The position numbers were made by a program, and so were the translations under genes. Below are positions 17,394 to 27,475 of a DNA stretch of 64,000 bases, one piece after another; the stretch's first letter is position 1, and every line of letters starts with the position of its first letter. This DNA is from Stenotrophomonas indicatrix (GTDB lineage: Bacteria; Pseudomonadota; Gammaproteobacteria; Xanthomonadales; Xanthomonadaceae), in assembly GCF_002750975.1 (NCBI RefSeq), contig NZ_PEJS01000001.1, positions 2,418,001-2,482,000 on the forward strand, read 5' to 3'. The notes under the pieces were generated by a model. It made no database searches and was not told the DNA's origin. It saw only the letters and a list, made by a program, of their open reading frames with translations.

Positions 17394-18931
17394 GCAACAC
17401 CCTGGTTCTTCGCCCCGGCCATGTCACCCTCGCCCAGTGGCGGCAGGCGTATCGCGGTGCGCCGCTGTCGCTTGACCCGGCCGCGTTGCCGGCGGTGCGT
17501 GCCAGTGCCGCAACGGTGGCTGCCATCGTCGCCAAGGGCGCACCGGTGTATGGCATCAACACCGGTTTCGGCAAGCTGGCCAGCGTGCGCATCGAGCGCG
17601 AGGACCTGGCCACCCTGCAGCGGAACATCGTGCTCTCGCATGCCGCGGGCGTGGGCGAGCCGATGCCGGCGAATGTGGTGCGGCTGATGATGGCGTTGAA
17701 GCTGGTCAGCCTGGCCCAGGGTGCTTCCGGCGTGCGCGAGGAAACGCTGCTGCTGCTGGAAGCAATGCTGGTGAAGGGCGTACTGCCGGTGGTGCCGGCG
17801 CAGGGCTCGGTCGGTGCCTCGGGCGACCTGGCACCGCTCTCGCATCTGGCCAGCGTGATGATCGGCGTCGGCGAGGCCTTCGTCGGCGATGAACGCCTGC
17901 CCGCCGTGGACGCACTGGCACGCGCCGGCCTGCAGCCGGTGGAACTGGGCGCGAAGGAAGGCCTGGCCCTGCTCAACGGCACCCAGTTCTCCACCGCGTA
18001 CGCACTGGCCGGCCTGTTTGAGATCGAAACCGTGTTCCAGGCCGCACTGGTCACCGGCGCGCTGTCTGTGGAAGCGGCCAAGGGCTCGGATACGCCGTTC
18101 GATCCGCGTATCCATGCGCTGCGTGGCCAGCGTGGGCAGATCGCCACCGCCGCCACCCTGCGCACGCTGATGCAGGATTCGGGCATCCGCGAATCGCATC
18201 GTGACAACGACGTGCGGGTGCAGGACCCGTACTGCCTGCGCTGCCAGCCACAGGTGATGGGCGCGGCGCTGGACATCCTGCGCCAGGCTGCGACCACGCT
18301 GGAAATCGAAGCCAACGGCGTGTCCGACAACCCGCTGGTGTTCACCGATACCGGTGAGGCGCTGTCCGGCGGCAACTTCCACGCCGAGCCGGTGGCCTTC
18401 GCCGCCGACATGCTGGCGATGGCCGTGTGCGAAATCGGTTCGATCAGCGAGCGCCGCCTGGCGATGCTGGTCGACCCTGCGCTGTCCGGTCTGCCAGCCT
18501 TCCTGACGCCGCGTCCGGGTTTGAACTCCGGCTTCATGATTCCACAGGTGACCGCCGCTGCACTGGTCTCGGAAAACAAGCAGCGCGCCTACCCCGCCAG
18601 CGTCGATTCGATTCCCACCTCGGCCAACCAGGAAGACCACGTGTCGATGGCCGCGCACGGTGCACGCCGCCTGATGCAGATGGCCGAGAACGCGGCCAAC
18701 GTGATCGGCGTCGAGCTGCTGGCCGCTGCGCAGGGCTGCGACTTCCATGCGCCGCTGCGCTCCAGCAAGGCACTGGAAAACGTGCGCGCCACGCTGCGTG
18801 CACAGGTGCCGATGCTGCAGGACGATCGCTATTTCCACCCGGACATGGTGATCGCAACCGATCTGGTCCGCAGCGGCGCATTGACCAAGGGCCTGGCCGA
18901 GCTGTTGCCCACGGTGGAACCGCAGGCATGA
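17390..18931 (+). CDS. hutH: Histidine ammonia-lyase
   Basis: A 513-residue lyase that deaminates histidine to urocanate, the inducer of the pathway. The autocatalytic MIO prosthetic group arises from Ala-Ser-Gly in [16 protein letters not shown] near residues 138-153. The active-site Tyr lies in [12 protein letters not shown] near residue 50, and [14 protein letters not shown] is near 410. Length and motifs are standard. It overlaps hutI upstream and hutG downstream by 4 bases each, so the plus arm is one tightly coupled operon. Confidence 0.98.
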   Translation: MSNTLVLRPGHVTLAQWRQAYRGAPLSLDPAALPAVRASAATVAAIVAKGAPVYGINTGFGKLASVRIEREDLATLQRNIVLSHAAGVGEPMPANVVRLMMALKLVSLAQGASGVREETLLLLEAMLVKGVLPVVPAQGSVGASGDLAPLSHLASVMIGVGEAFVGDERLPAVDALARAGLQPVELGAKEGLALLNGTQFSTAYALAGLFEIETVFQAALVTGALSVEAAKGSDTPFDPRIHALRGQRGQIATAATLRTLMQDSGIRESHRDNDVRVQDPYCLRCQPQVMGAALDILRQAATTLEIEANGVSDNPLVFTDTGEALSGGNFHAEPVAFAADMLAMAVCEIGSISERRLAMLVDPALSGLPAFLTPRPGLNSGFMIPQVTAAALVSENKQRAYPASVDSIPTSANQEDHVSMAAHGARRLMQMAENAANVIGVELLAAAQGCDFHAPLRSSKALENVRATLRAQVPMLQDDRYFHPDMVIATDLVRSGALTKGLAELLPTVEPQA

Positions 18932-19782
18932 ACGGCCATCCCGAATGGCTGACCGTGCACGAAGGCGACGCGCCGCTGATCGTCAGCTTCCCGCACACCG
19001 GCAGCGAGCTGCCGCATGACCTGATCGGCGATTTCCACTCGCCGTGGCTGGCGCGCCGCGATGCCGACTGGTGGGTGCATGAGCTGTACGACTTCGCACG
19101 CGGCATGGGCGCGACCACCGTGCGCTCGGCAATCTCGCGTTCGGTGATCGACCTCAACCGTGATCCCAGCGGCGTGTCGCTGTACCCGGGGCAAAACACC
19201 ACCGGCCTGTGCCCGCTGACCACCTTCGACAACCAGCCGCTGTACCACGCCGGCCGCGAGCCGGATGACGCCGAGATTGCCCGGCGCCGCGACACGTATT
19301 TCGCGCCGTACCACAACGCACTGGCCACGCAGATCGCACGCCTGCGTGCACGTCACGGCACCGTGGTGGTGTACGACGCGCATTCGATCCGTTCGCACAT
19401 CCCGCACCTGTTCGAGGGCGAGTTGCCGCAGTTCAATCTCGGCACCGCCGGGCCGTCCGGTGCACCGGACACCTCCTGCGACAACGCACTGAGCGATGTG
19501 GTGGAGAACCTGCTGGCGCTCAGCGGCATGAGCCAGGTGCGCAACGGCCGCTTCAAGGGCGGCTGGATCACCCGCCACTACAGCAGCATTGCCGGTGGTG
19601 TGCACAGCCTGCAGATGGAACTGGCCTGCCGCGGCTACATGCACGAACCACTACCCGACCAGGTGGACGAGCACAGCTGGCCCACCCCGCTCGACCCCGA
19701 ACACGCCGCACCGCTGCGCCACACCCTGGCGCAGGTGCTCAATGCCTGCCTTGAATTCGCTACGAACCGGAGCGCCGCATGA
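18928..19782 (+). CDS. hutG: N-formylglutamate deformylase
   Basis: A 284-residue N-formylglutamate amidohydrolase giving glutamate and formate, the last step of the HutF route. Motifs include [14 protein letters not shown] near 22-35, [20 protein letters not shown] near 72-91, and [13 protein letters not shown] near 145. The ATG at 18928 overlaps the hutH stop (ATGA); the longer in-frame start lies inside hutH. It overlaps hutU by 4 bases. Presence with HutF shows that this organism uses the five-step pathway rather than a direct formiminoglutamase. Confidence 0.96.
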   Translation: MNGHPEWLTVHEGDAPLIVSFPHTGSELPHDLIGDFHSPWLARRDADWWVHELYDFARGMGATTVRSAISRSVIDLNRDPSGVSLYPGQNTTGLCPLTTFDNQPLYHAGREPDDAEIARRRDTYFAPYHNALATQIARLRARHGTVVVYDAHSIRSHIPHLFEGELPQFNLGTAGPSGAPDTSCDNALSDVVENLLALSGMSQVRNGRFKGGWITRHYSSIAGGVHSLQMELACRGYMHEPLPDQVDEHSWPTPLDPEHAAPLRHTLAQVLNACLEFATNRSAA

Positions 19783-21446
19783 CCCGCAACGACCCGTCCC
19801 GCACCATTGCCGCACCGACCGGCACCACGCTCACCGCCAAGAGTTGGCTCACCGAAGCGCCGCTGCGCATGCTGATGAACAACCTGCACCCGGACGTGGC
19901 CGAGCGGCCGCAGGAGCTGGTGGTCTACGGCGGCATCGGCCGTGCCGCACGCGATTGGGAGAGCTTCGACGCCATCGTCGAAACCCTCAAGCGCCTGGAC
20001 GACGACCAGACCCTGCTGGTGCAGTCGGGCAAGCCGGTGGGCGTGTTCCGCACCCATGCCGATGCACCGCGCGTGCTGATCGCCAACTCCAACCTGGTGC
20101 CGCGCTGGGCCAACTGGGATCACTTCAACGAGCTGGATAAGAAAGGCCTGGCGATGTATGGCCAGATGACCGCCGGCAGCTGGATCTACATCGGCGCACA
20201 GGGCATCGTCCAGGGCACCTACGAAACCTTCGTGGAAATGGGCCGCCAGCATTACAACGGCAGCCTGGCCGGCAAGTGGCTGTTCACCGGCGGGCTGGGC
20301 GGCATGGGTGGCGCGCAGCCGCTGGCCGCGGTGATGGCCGGCGCCTCCTGCCTGGCGGTGGAATGCCGCAAGAGCTGCATCGAGATGCGCCTGCGCACCG
20401 GCTACCTGGATACCTGGACCGACGATCTGGACGAGGCCCTGCGCCTGATCGAAGCATCGTGCACCGCCAAAAAGCCGCTGTCGGTGGGCCTGCTCGGTAA
20501 CGTTGCCGACGTGCTGGACGAACTGCTGATCCGCGGCGTGAAGCCGGACCTGCTGACCGACCAGACCTCCGCCCACGACCCGGTGAACGGCTACCTGCCG
20601 CAGGGCTGGACGGTGGAAGAATGGGATGCCAAGCGCGTGACCGCCCCGAAGGAAGTGGAAAAGGCCGCGCGTGCGTCGATGGCCAACCACATCCGCGCCA
20701 TGCTCGGTTTCCACTCGCTGGGCGTGCCTACCGTGGATTACGGCAACAACCTGCGGCAGATGGCGCTGGAAGAGGGTGTCGAGGATGCGTTCGATTTCCC
20801 GGGGTTCGTGCCGGCCTACATCCGGCCGCTGTTCTGCCGTGGCATCGGCCCGTTCCGTTGGGCGGCGCTGAGCGGCGACCCGGAAGACATCGCCAAGACC
20901 GATGCCAAGGTGAAGGAGCTGATTCCGGACAACCCGCACCTGCACCGCTGGCTGGACATGGCCGCCGAGAAGATCAAGTTCCAGGGCTTGCCGGCACGCA
21001 TCTGCTGGGTCGGCCTGGGCGATCGTGATCGACTGGGCCTGGCCTTCAACGAGATGGTCGCCAACGGTGAACTGAAGGCGCCGGTGGTGATCGGCCGCGA
21101 CCATCTGGACAGCGGCAGCGTGGCCTCGCCGAACCGCGAAACCGAAGCGATGGCCGACGGCTCCGATGCTGTGTCCGACTGGCCGCTGCTGAATGCCCTG
21201 CTCAACACCGCCAGTGGCGCGACGTGGGTGTCGCTGCACCATGGCGGCGGCGTGGGTATGGGCTTCTCGCAGCACGCAGGCATGGTGATCGTCTGCGATG
21301 GCACTGAAGCGGCGGCCAAGCGCATTGCACGCGTGCTGTGGAACGACCCGGCCACCGGCGTGATGCGCCATGCCGATGCGGGGTATGAGATCGCGATTGA
21401 GTGCGCGAAGGAGAAGGGTCTGGATCTGCCGGGAATCCTCGGCTGA
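19779..21446 (+). CDS. hutU: Urocanate hydratase
   Basis: A 555-residue urocanase adding water to urocanate to form imidazolonepropionate with tightly bound NAD as electrophile. The NAD-binding [13 protein letters not shown] is near residue 170, and the catalytic Asp/Cys region is in [19 protein letters not shown] near 351-369. [17 protein letters not shown] closes the fold near 490. Length is normal. It is the last gene of the plus arm; two REP palindromes follow the stop, and no T-tract terminator is seen before the next gene. Confidence 0.98.
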   Translation: MTRNDPSRTIAAPTGTTLTAKSWLTEAPLRMLMNNLHPDVAERPQELVVYGGIGRAARDWESFDAIVETLKRLDDDQTLLVQSGKPVGVFRTHADAPRVLIANSNLVPRWANWDHFNELDKKGLAMYGQMTAGSWIYIGAQGIVQGTYETFVEMGRQHYNGSLAGKWLFTGGLGGMGGAQPLAAVMAGASCLAVECRKSCIEMRLRTGYLDTWTDDLDEALRLIEASCTAKKPLSVGLLGNVADVLDELLIRGVKPDLLTDQTSAHDPVNGYLPQGWTVEEWDAKRVTAPKEVEKAARASMANHIRAMLGFHSLGVPTVDYGNNLRQMALEEGVEDAFDFPGFVPAYIRPLFCRGIGPFRWAALSGDPEDIAKTDAKVKELIPDNPHLHRWLDMAAEKIKFQGLPARICWVGLGDRDRLGLAFNEMVANGELKAPVVIGRDHLDSGSVASPNRETEAMADGSDAVSDWPLLNALLNTASGATWVSLHHGGGVGMGFSQHAGMVIVCDGTEAAAKRIARVLWNDPATGVMRHADAGYEIAIECAKEKGLDLPGILG

Positions 21447-21458
21447 CCCAGCACCCGG

Positions 21459-21528
21459 GTAGTGCCGGCCGCTGGCCGGCACCGCCCGATGCGCTTTGGC
21501 TCTGGTAGATGCCGACCTTGGTCGGCAC
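21459..21528 (+). repeat. Two head-to-tail SMAG palindromes of different subtypes
   Basis: GTAGTGCCGGCCGCTGGCCG then GCAC (21459-21482) and GTAGATGCCGACCTTGGTCG then GCAC (21505-21528), 22 bp apart, same orientation, after hutU. The stems differ although the GTAG head is shared, so these are two subfamilies placed side by side. Confidence 0.88.
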
Positions 21529-21597
21529 AACCCTCCTGGCTTGACCCTATCCCCCGCCGTGACCAAGATGCGCCATCGCCGCTGACGGATCACCGCG

Positions 21598-23034
21598 ATG
21601 TACCGCACGCTCGCTGCTGCATTGCTCTGCGCCCTGTTTGCCACCCCGTTCGCCTCGGCGCGTGACGTCCCTGCCGGCCTTTCTTCCCGGCTCGACACCC
21701 AATTGCAGAGCAACCGCGAACGCTACGGCATCGCCGGCCAGGTGGTATTGGTCGCACACAACGGCAACGTGCTGTACGAGGGCGCCAGTGGTGAACGCGA
21801 CCCGGCCACCCACGCGCCCGCCACCGTCGATACCATCTTCGCCGCGCAGTCGATGGCCAAGCTGCTGACCAGCACGCTGGTGATGCAGCTGGTGGACCAA
21901 GGCAAGGTGGATCTGGATGCCCCCGCCAGTCGTTATGTGCCGGCGCTGCCGTCCACGTGGCACGCCATCCACGTGCGTGACTTCCTCAACCACAGCTCTG
22001 GCATCGGCGAATACTACGACCGCGTGGACAACCGCTGGGTGAGCAAGGGCTACACCGGCGTAGCACCGGACCTTGCCGCCGCACTGAAGGTCGCTGGTTC
22101 GGCACCGATGCAGTTCGCCACCGGTAGCCGCGTGCAGTACACGCAGGCGAACTACCTGGTGCTCACCGCATTGCTGGAAACCCATTACGGCAAGCCCTAT
22201 CCGGCCATTGCACGCGAACGCATCCTGCAGCCGCTGAGGATGACCAGCACCTCGTGGGGAGCAGCCAGCGTGCCGGCACAGCGCGCGGCAGTGCCGTACA
22301 TCGGCAAGGACGGCCAGCTGCAGCCGGCCAATGAAGATCCATGGCCGCACTACGGTTGGGGCCATGCCGATCTGCAGACCACCGTGGGCGACATGAACCG
22401 TTTCCTGCAGGCGCTGGCGACCGGCAAGCTGGTGCGCACGGCCACGCTGGAAGCGCTGTGGCAGCCACAGACACTGACCGGCGGCGGCAGCAACTTCTTC
22501 TCCACCGGCTGGGATACGACCCGCAGCGATGGCTACACACAGGTCGGCCACGACGGTGGCACCCGCGTGCGTGCGCGGCTGGCCTACAAGGGCACGCTGG
22601 CCAGCGGCTACTGGGTGTTCGTGTACCTGACCAATGGCAGCGCCCGCAATGCCTGGTCGAGCACGCTGGTGGAAAGCACGATGGCAGTGGCTGCGCCAGG
22701 AGATTTTCCGCATGCAGCACTCTCCGAACGTTTGATCGGCTATGCCTTGACCGGTGACAGCGGCAGTGAAAGCAGCCTGCGTGCGTGGCTGAGCGAGAAC
22801 AGTGGCATTGCATCCAACGAACTGGAGCGGGCCATCAATGCAACCGGCTACGCGATCCGCAACAATCTGGGCAACCGGCCCGCGCTCAAGGTCTTCGCCC
22901 TCAATACGGCCCTGTATCCCACCTCGGCCAATGCCTGGGACAGCCTTGCCGAATGCCATGCTGCGCTGGGCGAGAAGGAGACCGCTGATCGGCTGTATGC
23001 GAAGTCGAAGGGGCTGGCGAAAACCTCGCCGTAG
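21598..23034 (+). CDS. Secreted serine hydrolase, class C beta-lactamase/penicillin-binding family
   Basis: A 478-residue protein with a signal peptide (MYRTLAAALLCALFATPFASA). The catalytic Ser-x-x-Lys is in AAQSMAKLLTSTLVMQ near residue 78. The second motif position reads VQYTQANYL rather than the usual YxN. A third, HDGGT, stands for the KTG-like element near 317. After the hydrolase domain (to about 365) comes a C-terminal segment of about 100 residues resembling TPR-like helices (ALNTALYPTSANAWDSLAEC). Probably periplasmic; substrate (peptide, ester or lactam) is not predictable. This is not one of the known L1/L2 beta-lactamases of the genus. Confidence 0.85.
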   Translation: MYRTLAAALLCALFATPFASARDVPAGLSSRLDTQLQSNRERYGIAGQVVLVAHNGNVLYEGASGERDPATHAPATVDTIFAAQSMAKLLTSTLVMQLVDQGKVDLDAPASRYVPALPSTWHAIHVRDFLNHSSGIGEYYDRVDNRWVSKGYTGVAPDLAAALKVAGSAPMQFATGSRVQYTQANYLVLTALLETHYGKPYPAIARERILQPLRMTSTSWGAASVPAQRAAVPYIGKDGQLQPANEDPWPHYGWGHADLQTTVGDMNRFLQALATGKLVRTATLEALWQPQTLTGGGSNFFSTGWDTTRSDGYTQVGHDGGTRVRARLAYKGTLASGYWVFVYLTNGSARNAWSSTLVESTMAVAAPGDFPHAALSERLIGYALTGDSGSESSLRAWLSENSGIASNELERAINATGYAIRNNLGNRPALKVFALNTALYPTSANAWDSLAECHAALGEKETADRLYAKSKGLAKTSP

Positions 23035-23150
23035 ATTCTTCTGTGAATCCACGCCACGCATCGGGGTGAGCCCATGCGCACCCGGTAGGTGACGTACCGC
23101 ACTCGACCTGTTAACTTTCGCGCCTGTTTTTTGGTTTACAGACTGTCCGC

Positions 23151-25259
23151 ATGCCCTTCCTGCCGCACCGCCCCACCCGCTCCCCGATGTCGCTGGCCAT
23201 CCTGCTTGGCCTTTCCACCACCGCCCACGCCGCCCCACAGGCCACCACGCTGGACGCGGTGCAGGTCACTGCCGCCGATGCCAGCGCGCAGGCGCGCGAG
23301 GCACTGAAGCGCGTGCCGGGCGCCAGCAACGTGATCGACGTGGCCAAGGCGGACAGCCGCCTGTCCAGCAGCGCCGACGTGTTGGCCTACCAGCCCGGCA
23401 TCAGCGCGCAGTCGCCGGGCAACGAAGGCACCAAGGTGTCGATCCGCGGCTCGGGCATCAACCGCGGCCCGGGTGCACACGCTTCCGGCATCGCGGTGTC
23501 GATCGACGGCCTTCCACTGACCGGCCCGGGCGGCACACCTTACGAACTGCTGGAACCGTTGTGGCTGTCGCGCGTGGAAGTGCTGCGCGGTGCCAACGGC
23601 TTCGAACGCGGCGCGCTGGCACTGGGCGGAGCCATCGACTACATCAGCCGCAGCGGTCGCGACTCGGCTGGCGTGCAGCTGCACTACGAAGCCGGCAGCC
23701 GCGGCTACCAGAAGCGCGGGATCAGCTGGGGCGGCGTCAGCGGCGATGTCGATTACTTCCTGGCCTATACCAATACCGAATTCGATGGCTACCAGCGCCA
23801 TGCGGCCGGCGATGGCAAAGGCGCGATGGCCAACATCGGCTGGCAGATCACCCCCGATCTGCAGACCCGCTTCTTCGTGCGCTACCGCGAAACCAACCAC
23901 GAGACACCCGGGCGCCTGACCCGCGAGCAGATCCGCAATGATCCGCGCGCGGCGAACGCGGCCAACCTGGCCATCGATGCGCGCCGCCCGCAGCCGGGCA
24001 GCACCTGGGTGGGCAATCTCACCACCCTGCAGATCGACGAGGATTCCTCGCTGCAGGCCGGGCTGGTCTATCACAAGTACCCGATGGACTTGAACGAGAG
24101 CCTGTACCGCCAGCAGCTGGACTACGCCAACCTCAATGCCACGCTGGACTACCGTCGCCGGCACACGCTGTTCGGTTTGGACAGCGAGACCACCATCGGG
24201 CTGCGCATTACCCACGACCTGGATGCCGATGTGCGCGAGTCGCTGCGCTTTGCCAACAACGGTTATGCCGCCGGCACCCGCACGCGCGACTTCCGCCACC
24301 ACGGCACCAACAGCACGCTGCACATCGGCAACAACCTGGCCGTGAATGATCGCCTGCGCGTACAGACCGGCTTTGCACTGATCAATACCCGCCGTGATGT
24401 GCAGGTCACGTGGCCGAGCAGCGGCGGTCGCCTGCGAGACCACGACTGGGACTACGCGCCGCGGCTGGGCTTCACCTGGCAGCAGACGCCGCAGACGCAG
24501 TGGTTCGGCAACCTCAGCCGTTCGGTGGAATCGCCGCACCCGTGGTCGATGATCTGGGGCTCGAACCAGTACTTCGGCGCGGGCAATGGTCCGTCCACCG
24601 GCCGCCAGCGCGCGCCGGTGCCGATGCAGAACCAGACCGCCACCACACTGGAACTGGGCGCACGCGGCGAAGCGGCCCTGGGCCGCTGGGAACTGACCGG
24701 CTACTACGCGCACGTGAACCACGAACTGCTGAGCGTGGAACTACAGCCGGTCCCGAACCTGTTCATCGCTGAGAACAACGCCAGCCCCACCGTGCACCGT
24801 GGCATCGAGGCCGGGTTGGACAGTACCTTGTGGCATGCCGCACCGGGTCGTTTGTCGCTGCGCCAGGCGTATACCTTCAGCGACTTCCGCTACCGCCACG
24901 ATGCACGTTTTGGCAGCAACCGCCTGCCCGGCCTGCCGCGCCACGCTTACCAGGCCGAACTGCGCTTCGACCACGCCTCGGGCCTGTATGCCGCACTGAA
25001 CACCGAGTACGCCTCACGCATCGCGGTGGACTACGCCAACAGCTATTGGGCGGACAGCCACGTCATCTTCGGTAGTCGCATTGGTTACGACGCACCGGGC
25101 GGCCGCTGGCAGCTGTGGGCGGAGATGCGCAACATCGCTGACCGCCATTACGCCGCCACCGTCACCCCCGGTTACAACGATGCCGGCAAGGACGTGGCGC
25201 GCTCGACGCCCGGTGAAGGCCGCGGCGTGTATGCAGGCGTGCGCTGGCGCTTCGACTGA
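23151..25259 (+). CDS. TonB-dependent outer-membrane receptor
   Basis: A 702-residue receptor. A signal peptide ends near TTAHAAP. The TonB box region (TTLDAVQVTA) is at about residues 28-37, then the plug domain (about 50-170: VLAYQPGISAQSPGNEGTKV, RVEVLRGANGFERGALALGG) and a 22-strand type barrel to the end. The layout is that of FecA/siderophore receptors, but no siderophore genes or sigma/anti-sigma pair adjoin it, so the ligand is open. The chain ends RWRFD instead of a terminal aromatic residue, a small departure from the usual outer-membrane C-terminus. No clear Fur box was seen upstream. Confidence 0.9.
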   Translation: MPFLPHRPTRSPMSLAILLGLSTTAHAAPQATTLDAVQVTAADASAQAREALKRVPGASNVIDVAKADSRLSSSADVLAYQPGISAQSPGNEGTKVSIRGSGINRGPGAHASGIAVSIDGLPLTGPGGTPYELLEPLWLSRVEVLRGANGFERGALALGGAIDYISRSGRDSAGVQLHYEAGSRGYQKRGISWGGVSGDVDYFLAYTNTEFDGYQRHAAGDGKGAMANIGWQITPDLQTRFFVRYRETNHETPGRLTREQIRNDPRAANAANLAIDARRPQPGSTWVGNLTTLQIDEDSSLQAGLVYHKYPMDLNESLYRQQLDYANLNATLDYRRRHTLFGLDSETTIGLRITHDLDADVRESLRFANNGYAAGTRTRDFRHHGTNSTLHIGNNLAVNDRLRVQTGFALINTRRDVQVTWPSSGGRLRDHDWDYAPRLGFTWQQTPQTQWFGNLSRSVESPHPWSMIWGSNQYFGAGNGPSTGRQRAPVPMQNQTATTLELGARGEAALGRWELTGYYAHVNHELLSVELQPVPNLFIAENNASPTVHRGIEAGLDSTLWHAAPGRLSLRQAYTFSDFRYRHDARFGSNRLPGLPRHAYQAELRFDHASGLYAALNTEYASRIAVDYANSYWADSHVIFGSRIGYDAPGGRWQLWAEMRNIADRHYAATVTPGYNDAGKDVARSTPGEGRGVYAGVRWRFD

Positions 25260-25269
25260 TTCACAAGGG

Positions 25270-25293
25270 GAGCGCCGGGCATCGCCCGGCGCC
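25270..25293. repeat. Degenerate REP hairpin between convergent genes
   Basis: GAGCGCCGGGCATCGCCCGG then CGCC forms a strong hairpin of the GCCGGGC subtype but lacks the GTAG head. It lies between the receptor stop and the convergent gene, where it may act as a two-way 3'-end structure. Confidence 0.6.
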
Positions 25294-25300
25294 CTATGGA

Positions 25301-25816
25301 TCATGCAATGCGCCAGGACGGCAGGCGCTCGCTGCGCCGCCAGACAGTGGGCGCGAAACCCATCATCAACAGCCCTGCCAGCCACTTCGGCGACGTGCTG
25401 AGCAGTGTAGAGGCCAACGCGGCATCCAGCGGAGCGGCGTCCTCCTGCCACGGGTTATAGCCCAGATAGATGATGCTGCCCGCCCACCACAGCAGGGCCA
25501 CCCCGATGCCCACCAGCAGCAGGGCCATCGTGCGGCAGGTCCAGCGCTGCGAGGTCGTCCCCCATTCGCGGGAAATGGCCACCAGCAGGCCGACCACCAG
25601 CAGCGACACCAAGGCCACCAGGCCGATGTCGACCTTGTGCCCGATGCGTTCATAGGTGCAGGCGCGGCACTGCGCTTCTTCGGCGGCCGCGTCTGTTGTA
25701 GGCGGGGTGGCCGTAGGCCCGGACTGGGCCAGCACCGCGAAGGGCATCAACAGGGCGAACATCGCCACCATCAGCCAACGAACGAACTTCCTGTTCCTGC
25801 GTGCAGCGACATCCAT
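25301..25816 (-). CDS. Small inner-membrane protein, unknown function
   Basis: A 171-residue protein I do not recognise. It begins with a signal-like segment (FVRWLMVAMFALLMPFAVLAQ, about 11-31), then a short periplasmic stretch with a Cys-x-x-Cys pair (QCRACTYERIGHK, near residue 50), and two further membrane segments (about 63-81 and 93-115). The C-terminal part has another hydrophobic stretch (WLAGLLMMGFAPTVW). The paired cysteines could bind a metal or form a disulfide. It lies 48 bases downstream of another membrane-protein gene on the same strand and may belong to that operon. Confidence 0.7.
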   Translation of the reverse strand: MDVAARRNRKFVRWLMVAMFALLMPFAVLAQSGPTATPPTTDAAAEEAQCRACTYERIGHKVDIGLVALVSLLVVGLLVAISREWGTTSQRWTCRTMALLLVGIGVALLWWAGSIIYLGYNPWQEDAAPLDAALASTLLSTSPKWLAGLLMMGFAPTVWRRSERLPSWRIA

Positions 25817-25864
25817 GCGCTTCTCCTTGCGTGTGATTGATATTAAACGTCGTGGCAGATCCTG

Positions 25865-26614
25865 TTACAACGCCTTCAATACCTGCATCAGGCTGACCGC
25901 ATCCGGCGCCAACTGCTGCGCAAGCCAGCCCAGCCCGGCGAAAAACACCAGCAGGCCCAGCAGCGGCCAGATCGTATGGGACAGGCACAGCCGCCACCAC
26001 CCCTGCGCCTGCATGCCCTGCATCCGCTTGTACAGACCCCCGGCGATGGCCGCATCCACCAGCAGCTCGGCCATCAGCACCGGCGCAGACCAGACTACCC
26101 AGACACTGGCCACGAGCACTGTAGCCACCAACGCCATGATTCCGAGAATGGCCAGCAACGGCAGGCCTGCCTCGCCGTCGGCCACGTCCAGCAACGATGC
26201 GCTGTCGGCGCTCGCGCTGGAGGACGCTGCGGCTTCGCCCCAGGAGGCGGACGCGCCACCACCGCCGGAATGCCCGCCGCTGCCGGTCCACGGCGATGCC
26301 TGGCTGTCACCGCCGCCGGGCGCGGAGCCCAACCCATCGGCCACCGCATCCCAGCGCCACCGGATCCAGACCCACATCAGCAGCAGGAACACGCCATAGG
26401 CGATCAGCACGGCCAGCGGATAGCGCAGCAGCATCGCGTCCATGCCTGCCAGGCGCAGCACGTGCGAGGCGAGGAACCCGGCGGCACCGGTCAGCACGAC
26501 AATCACGGCCATCTGCAGCCGCGGCCAGCCACGATGCTGCAGCTGCCGACGTGCACGCATCGCTTCGCTGCTTCGGCTGCCCGTCATCGAAACGGGCTGG
26601 CGTCCGTGTTTCAT
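25865..26614 (-). CDS. Polytopic membrane protein with Gly/Ser-rich loop, unknown function
   Basis: A 249-residue protein with about five membrane segments: two in the N-terminal half (about 34-55 and 64-83), a long low-complexity loop of about 50 residues (residues 90-142, rich in Gly, Ser and Ala), then two or three more (about 150-175 and 205-232). No family is recognised. Its first 4 bases overlap the last 4 of the VOC-protein gene (ATGA), so the two are translationally coupled. The low-complexity loop resembles flexible tethers seen in DUF-type inner-membrane proteins. Confidence 0.68.
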   Translation of the reverse strand: MKHGRQPVSMTGSRSSEAMRARRQLQHRGWPRLQMAVIVVLTGAAGFLASHVLRLAGMDAMLLRYPLAVLIAYGVFLLLMWVWIRWRWDAVADGLGSAPGGGDSQASPWTGSGGHSGGGGASASWGEAAASSSASADSASLLDVADGEAGLPLLAILGIMALVATVLVASVWVVWSAPVLMAELLVDAAIAGGLYKRMQGMQAQGWWRLCLSHTIWPLLGLLVFFAGLGWLAQQLAPDAVSLMQVLKAL

Positions 26615-26988
26615 GCCGCCGCCTTGGTCACCGCCTCGATGCGATGGCCATCTGGATCGATCACGAACGCAGCGTAGTAGCGCTCGCCATAGTCCGGGCG
26701 CAGACCGGCAGGTCCGTTGTCCTGGCCTCCGGTGGCCAAGGCCGCATGATGGAAGGTATCAACGGCCGCACGCGTAGTTGCCGTCAACGCCAGATGGAAG
26801 CCAGGTCCCGGCGCAACCGCATCGTCGCGCAGCTTCAGGCACAACAGGTCTTCATCCTCGACCAGGCCATAGCCGATCGCAGTGTCGTCTTCGAAAACGC
26901 GGCGGTAACCGAGTGCTGCAAGAACGGCATCGTAAAAGCGACCTGCACGCTCGAGATCGCGGACACCCAACGAGAGGTGGTGCAGCAT
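26611..26988 (-). CDS. VOC-superfamily (glyoxalase/dioxygenase-like) protein
   Basis: A 125-residue vicinal-oxygen-chelate fold protein: MLHHLSLGVRDLERAGRFYD at the start supplies the first metal His (His4 position), and YAAFVIDPDGHRIEAV at the end holds the last acidic ligand (Glu). The middle carries FHLALTA with another His. Members include glyoxalase I, fosfomycin-resistance enzymes and dioxygenases; nothing here fixes the substrate. The start at 26988 is chosen as the conserved MLHHLSL; a start at 27009 would add seven residues. It overlaps the membrane-protein gene by 4 bases. Confidence 0.85.
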   Translation of the reverse strand: MLHHLSLGVRDLERAGRFYDAVLAALGYRRVFEDDTAIGYGLVEDEDLLCLKLRDDAVAPGPGFHLALTATTRAAVDTFHHAALATGGQDNGPAGLRPDYGERYYAAFVIDPDGHRIEAVTKAAA

Positions 26989-27154
26989 GCAGACATCCTT
27001 GCCAAGCACGCGCGGGCTGCGCTGGCCGGATTCTACCCTGCCGTGGCGCCGCGTCTACAGATCACGTCCCGTCCAGTTTCCGCCGGATCCACGGCAACCG
27101 CAGTCCGGTGTGGATCCTATATTCTGGGCAGCCACGGAACGGATCGGCTCCTGC

Positions 27155-27463
27155 ATGCAAGCGTCCCAGTTCACCCGTCCTGTTGCCATCGTCATGTTCC
27201 TGCCGATGATCGGCCTGGCAGGCTGGGGGTCGTGGTTCGCGACCTATTGCATGAGTGACGGCTGCCTGGGCGTGTTTGCACTTTGGCTTGGCGCAATGGC
27301 GGCCTTGTTCCTGCAGGCCCTGCTGGTCTTGCCTCTGCATGCCTGGGCACTGAAAAGGCAAGGGGCCGATGCGGCCAGCCGCTATGTACGCTGGCTGGTG
27401 GCATCCAGTATCGCTGTGATGGTGCCCATGTTTGCCGGGTGGGTCTACATGTTCTTCAAGTAG
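27155..27463 (+). CDS. Small inner-membrane protein, unknown function
   Basis: A 102-residue protein with three predicted membrane segments (about 10-28, 38-58 and 78-99) joined by short loops. A Cys pair (YCMSDGC) lies in the first periplasmic loop. No family is recognised. The ATG at 27155 follows CGGCTCCTGC, a weak ribosome site; an earlier in-frame start exists but the added residues lack hydrophobic character. It is convergent with the TetR gene that follows. Confidence 0.62.
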   Translation: MQASQFTRPVAIVMFLPMIGLAGWGSWFATYCMSDGCLGVFALWLGAMAALFLQALLVLPLHAWALKRQGADAASRYVRWLVASSIAVMVPMFAGWVYMFFK

Positions 27464-27475
27464 TCCGCGCGCCGC

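Noticed and set aside
21598..23034. Possible L1/L2 or AmpC beta-lactamase
   Set aside because: It has the serine-hydrolase fold, but motifs two and three do not fit a true beta-lactamase, and it carries a long C-terminal helical part. L1 is a metallo-enzyme and L2 is class A.
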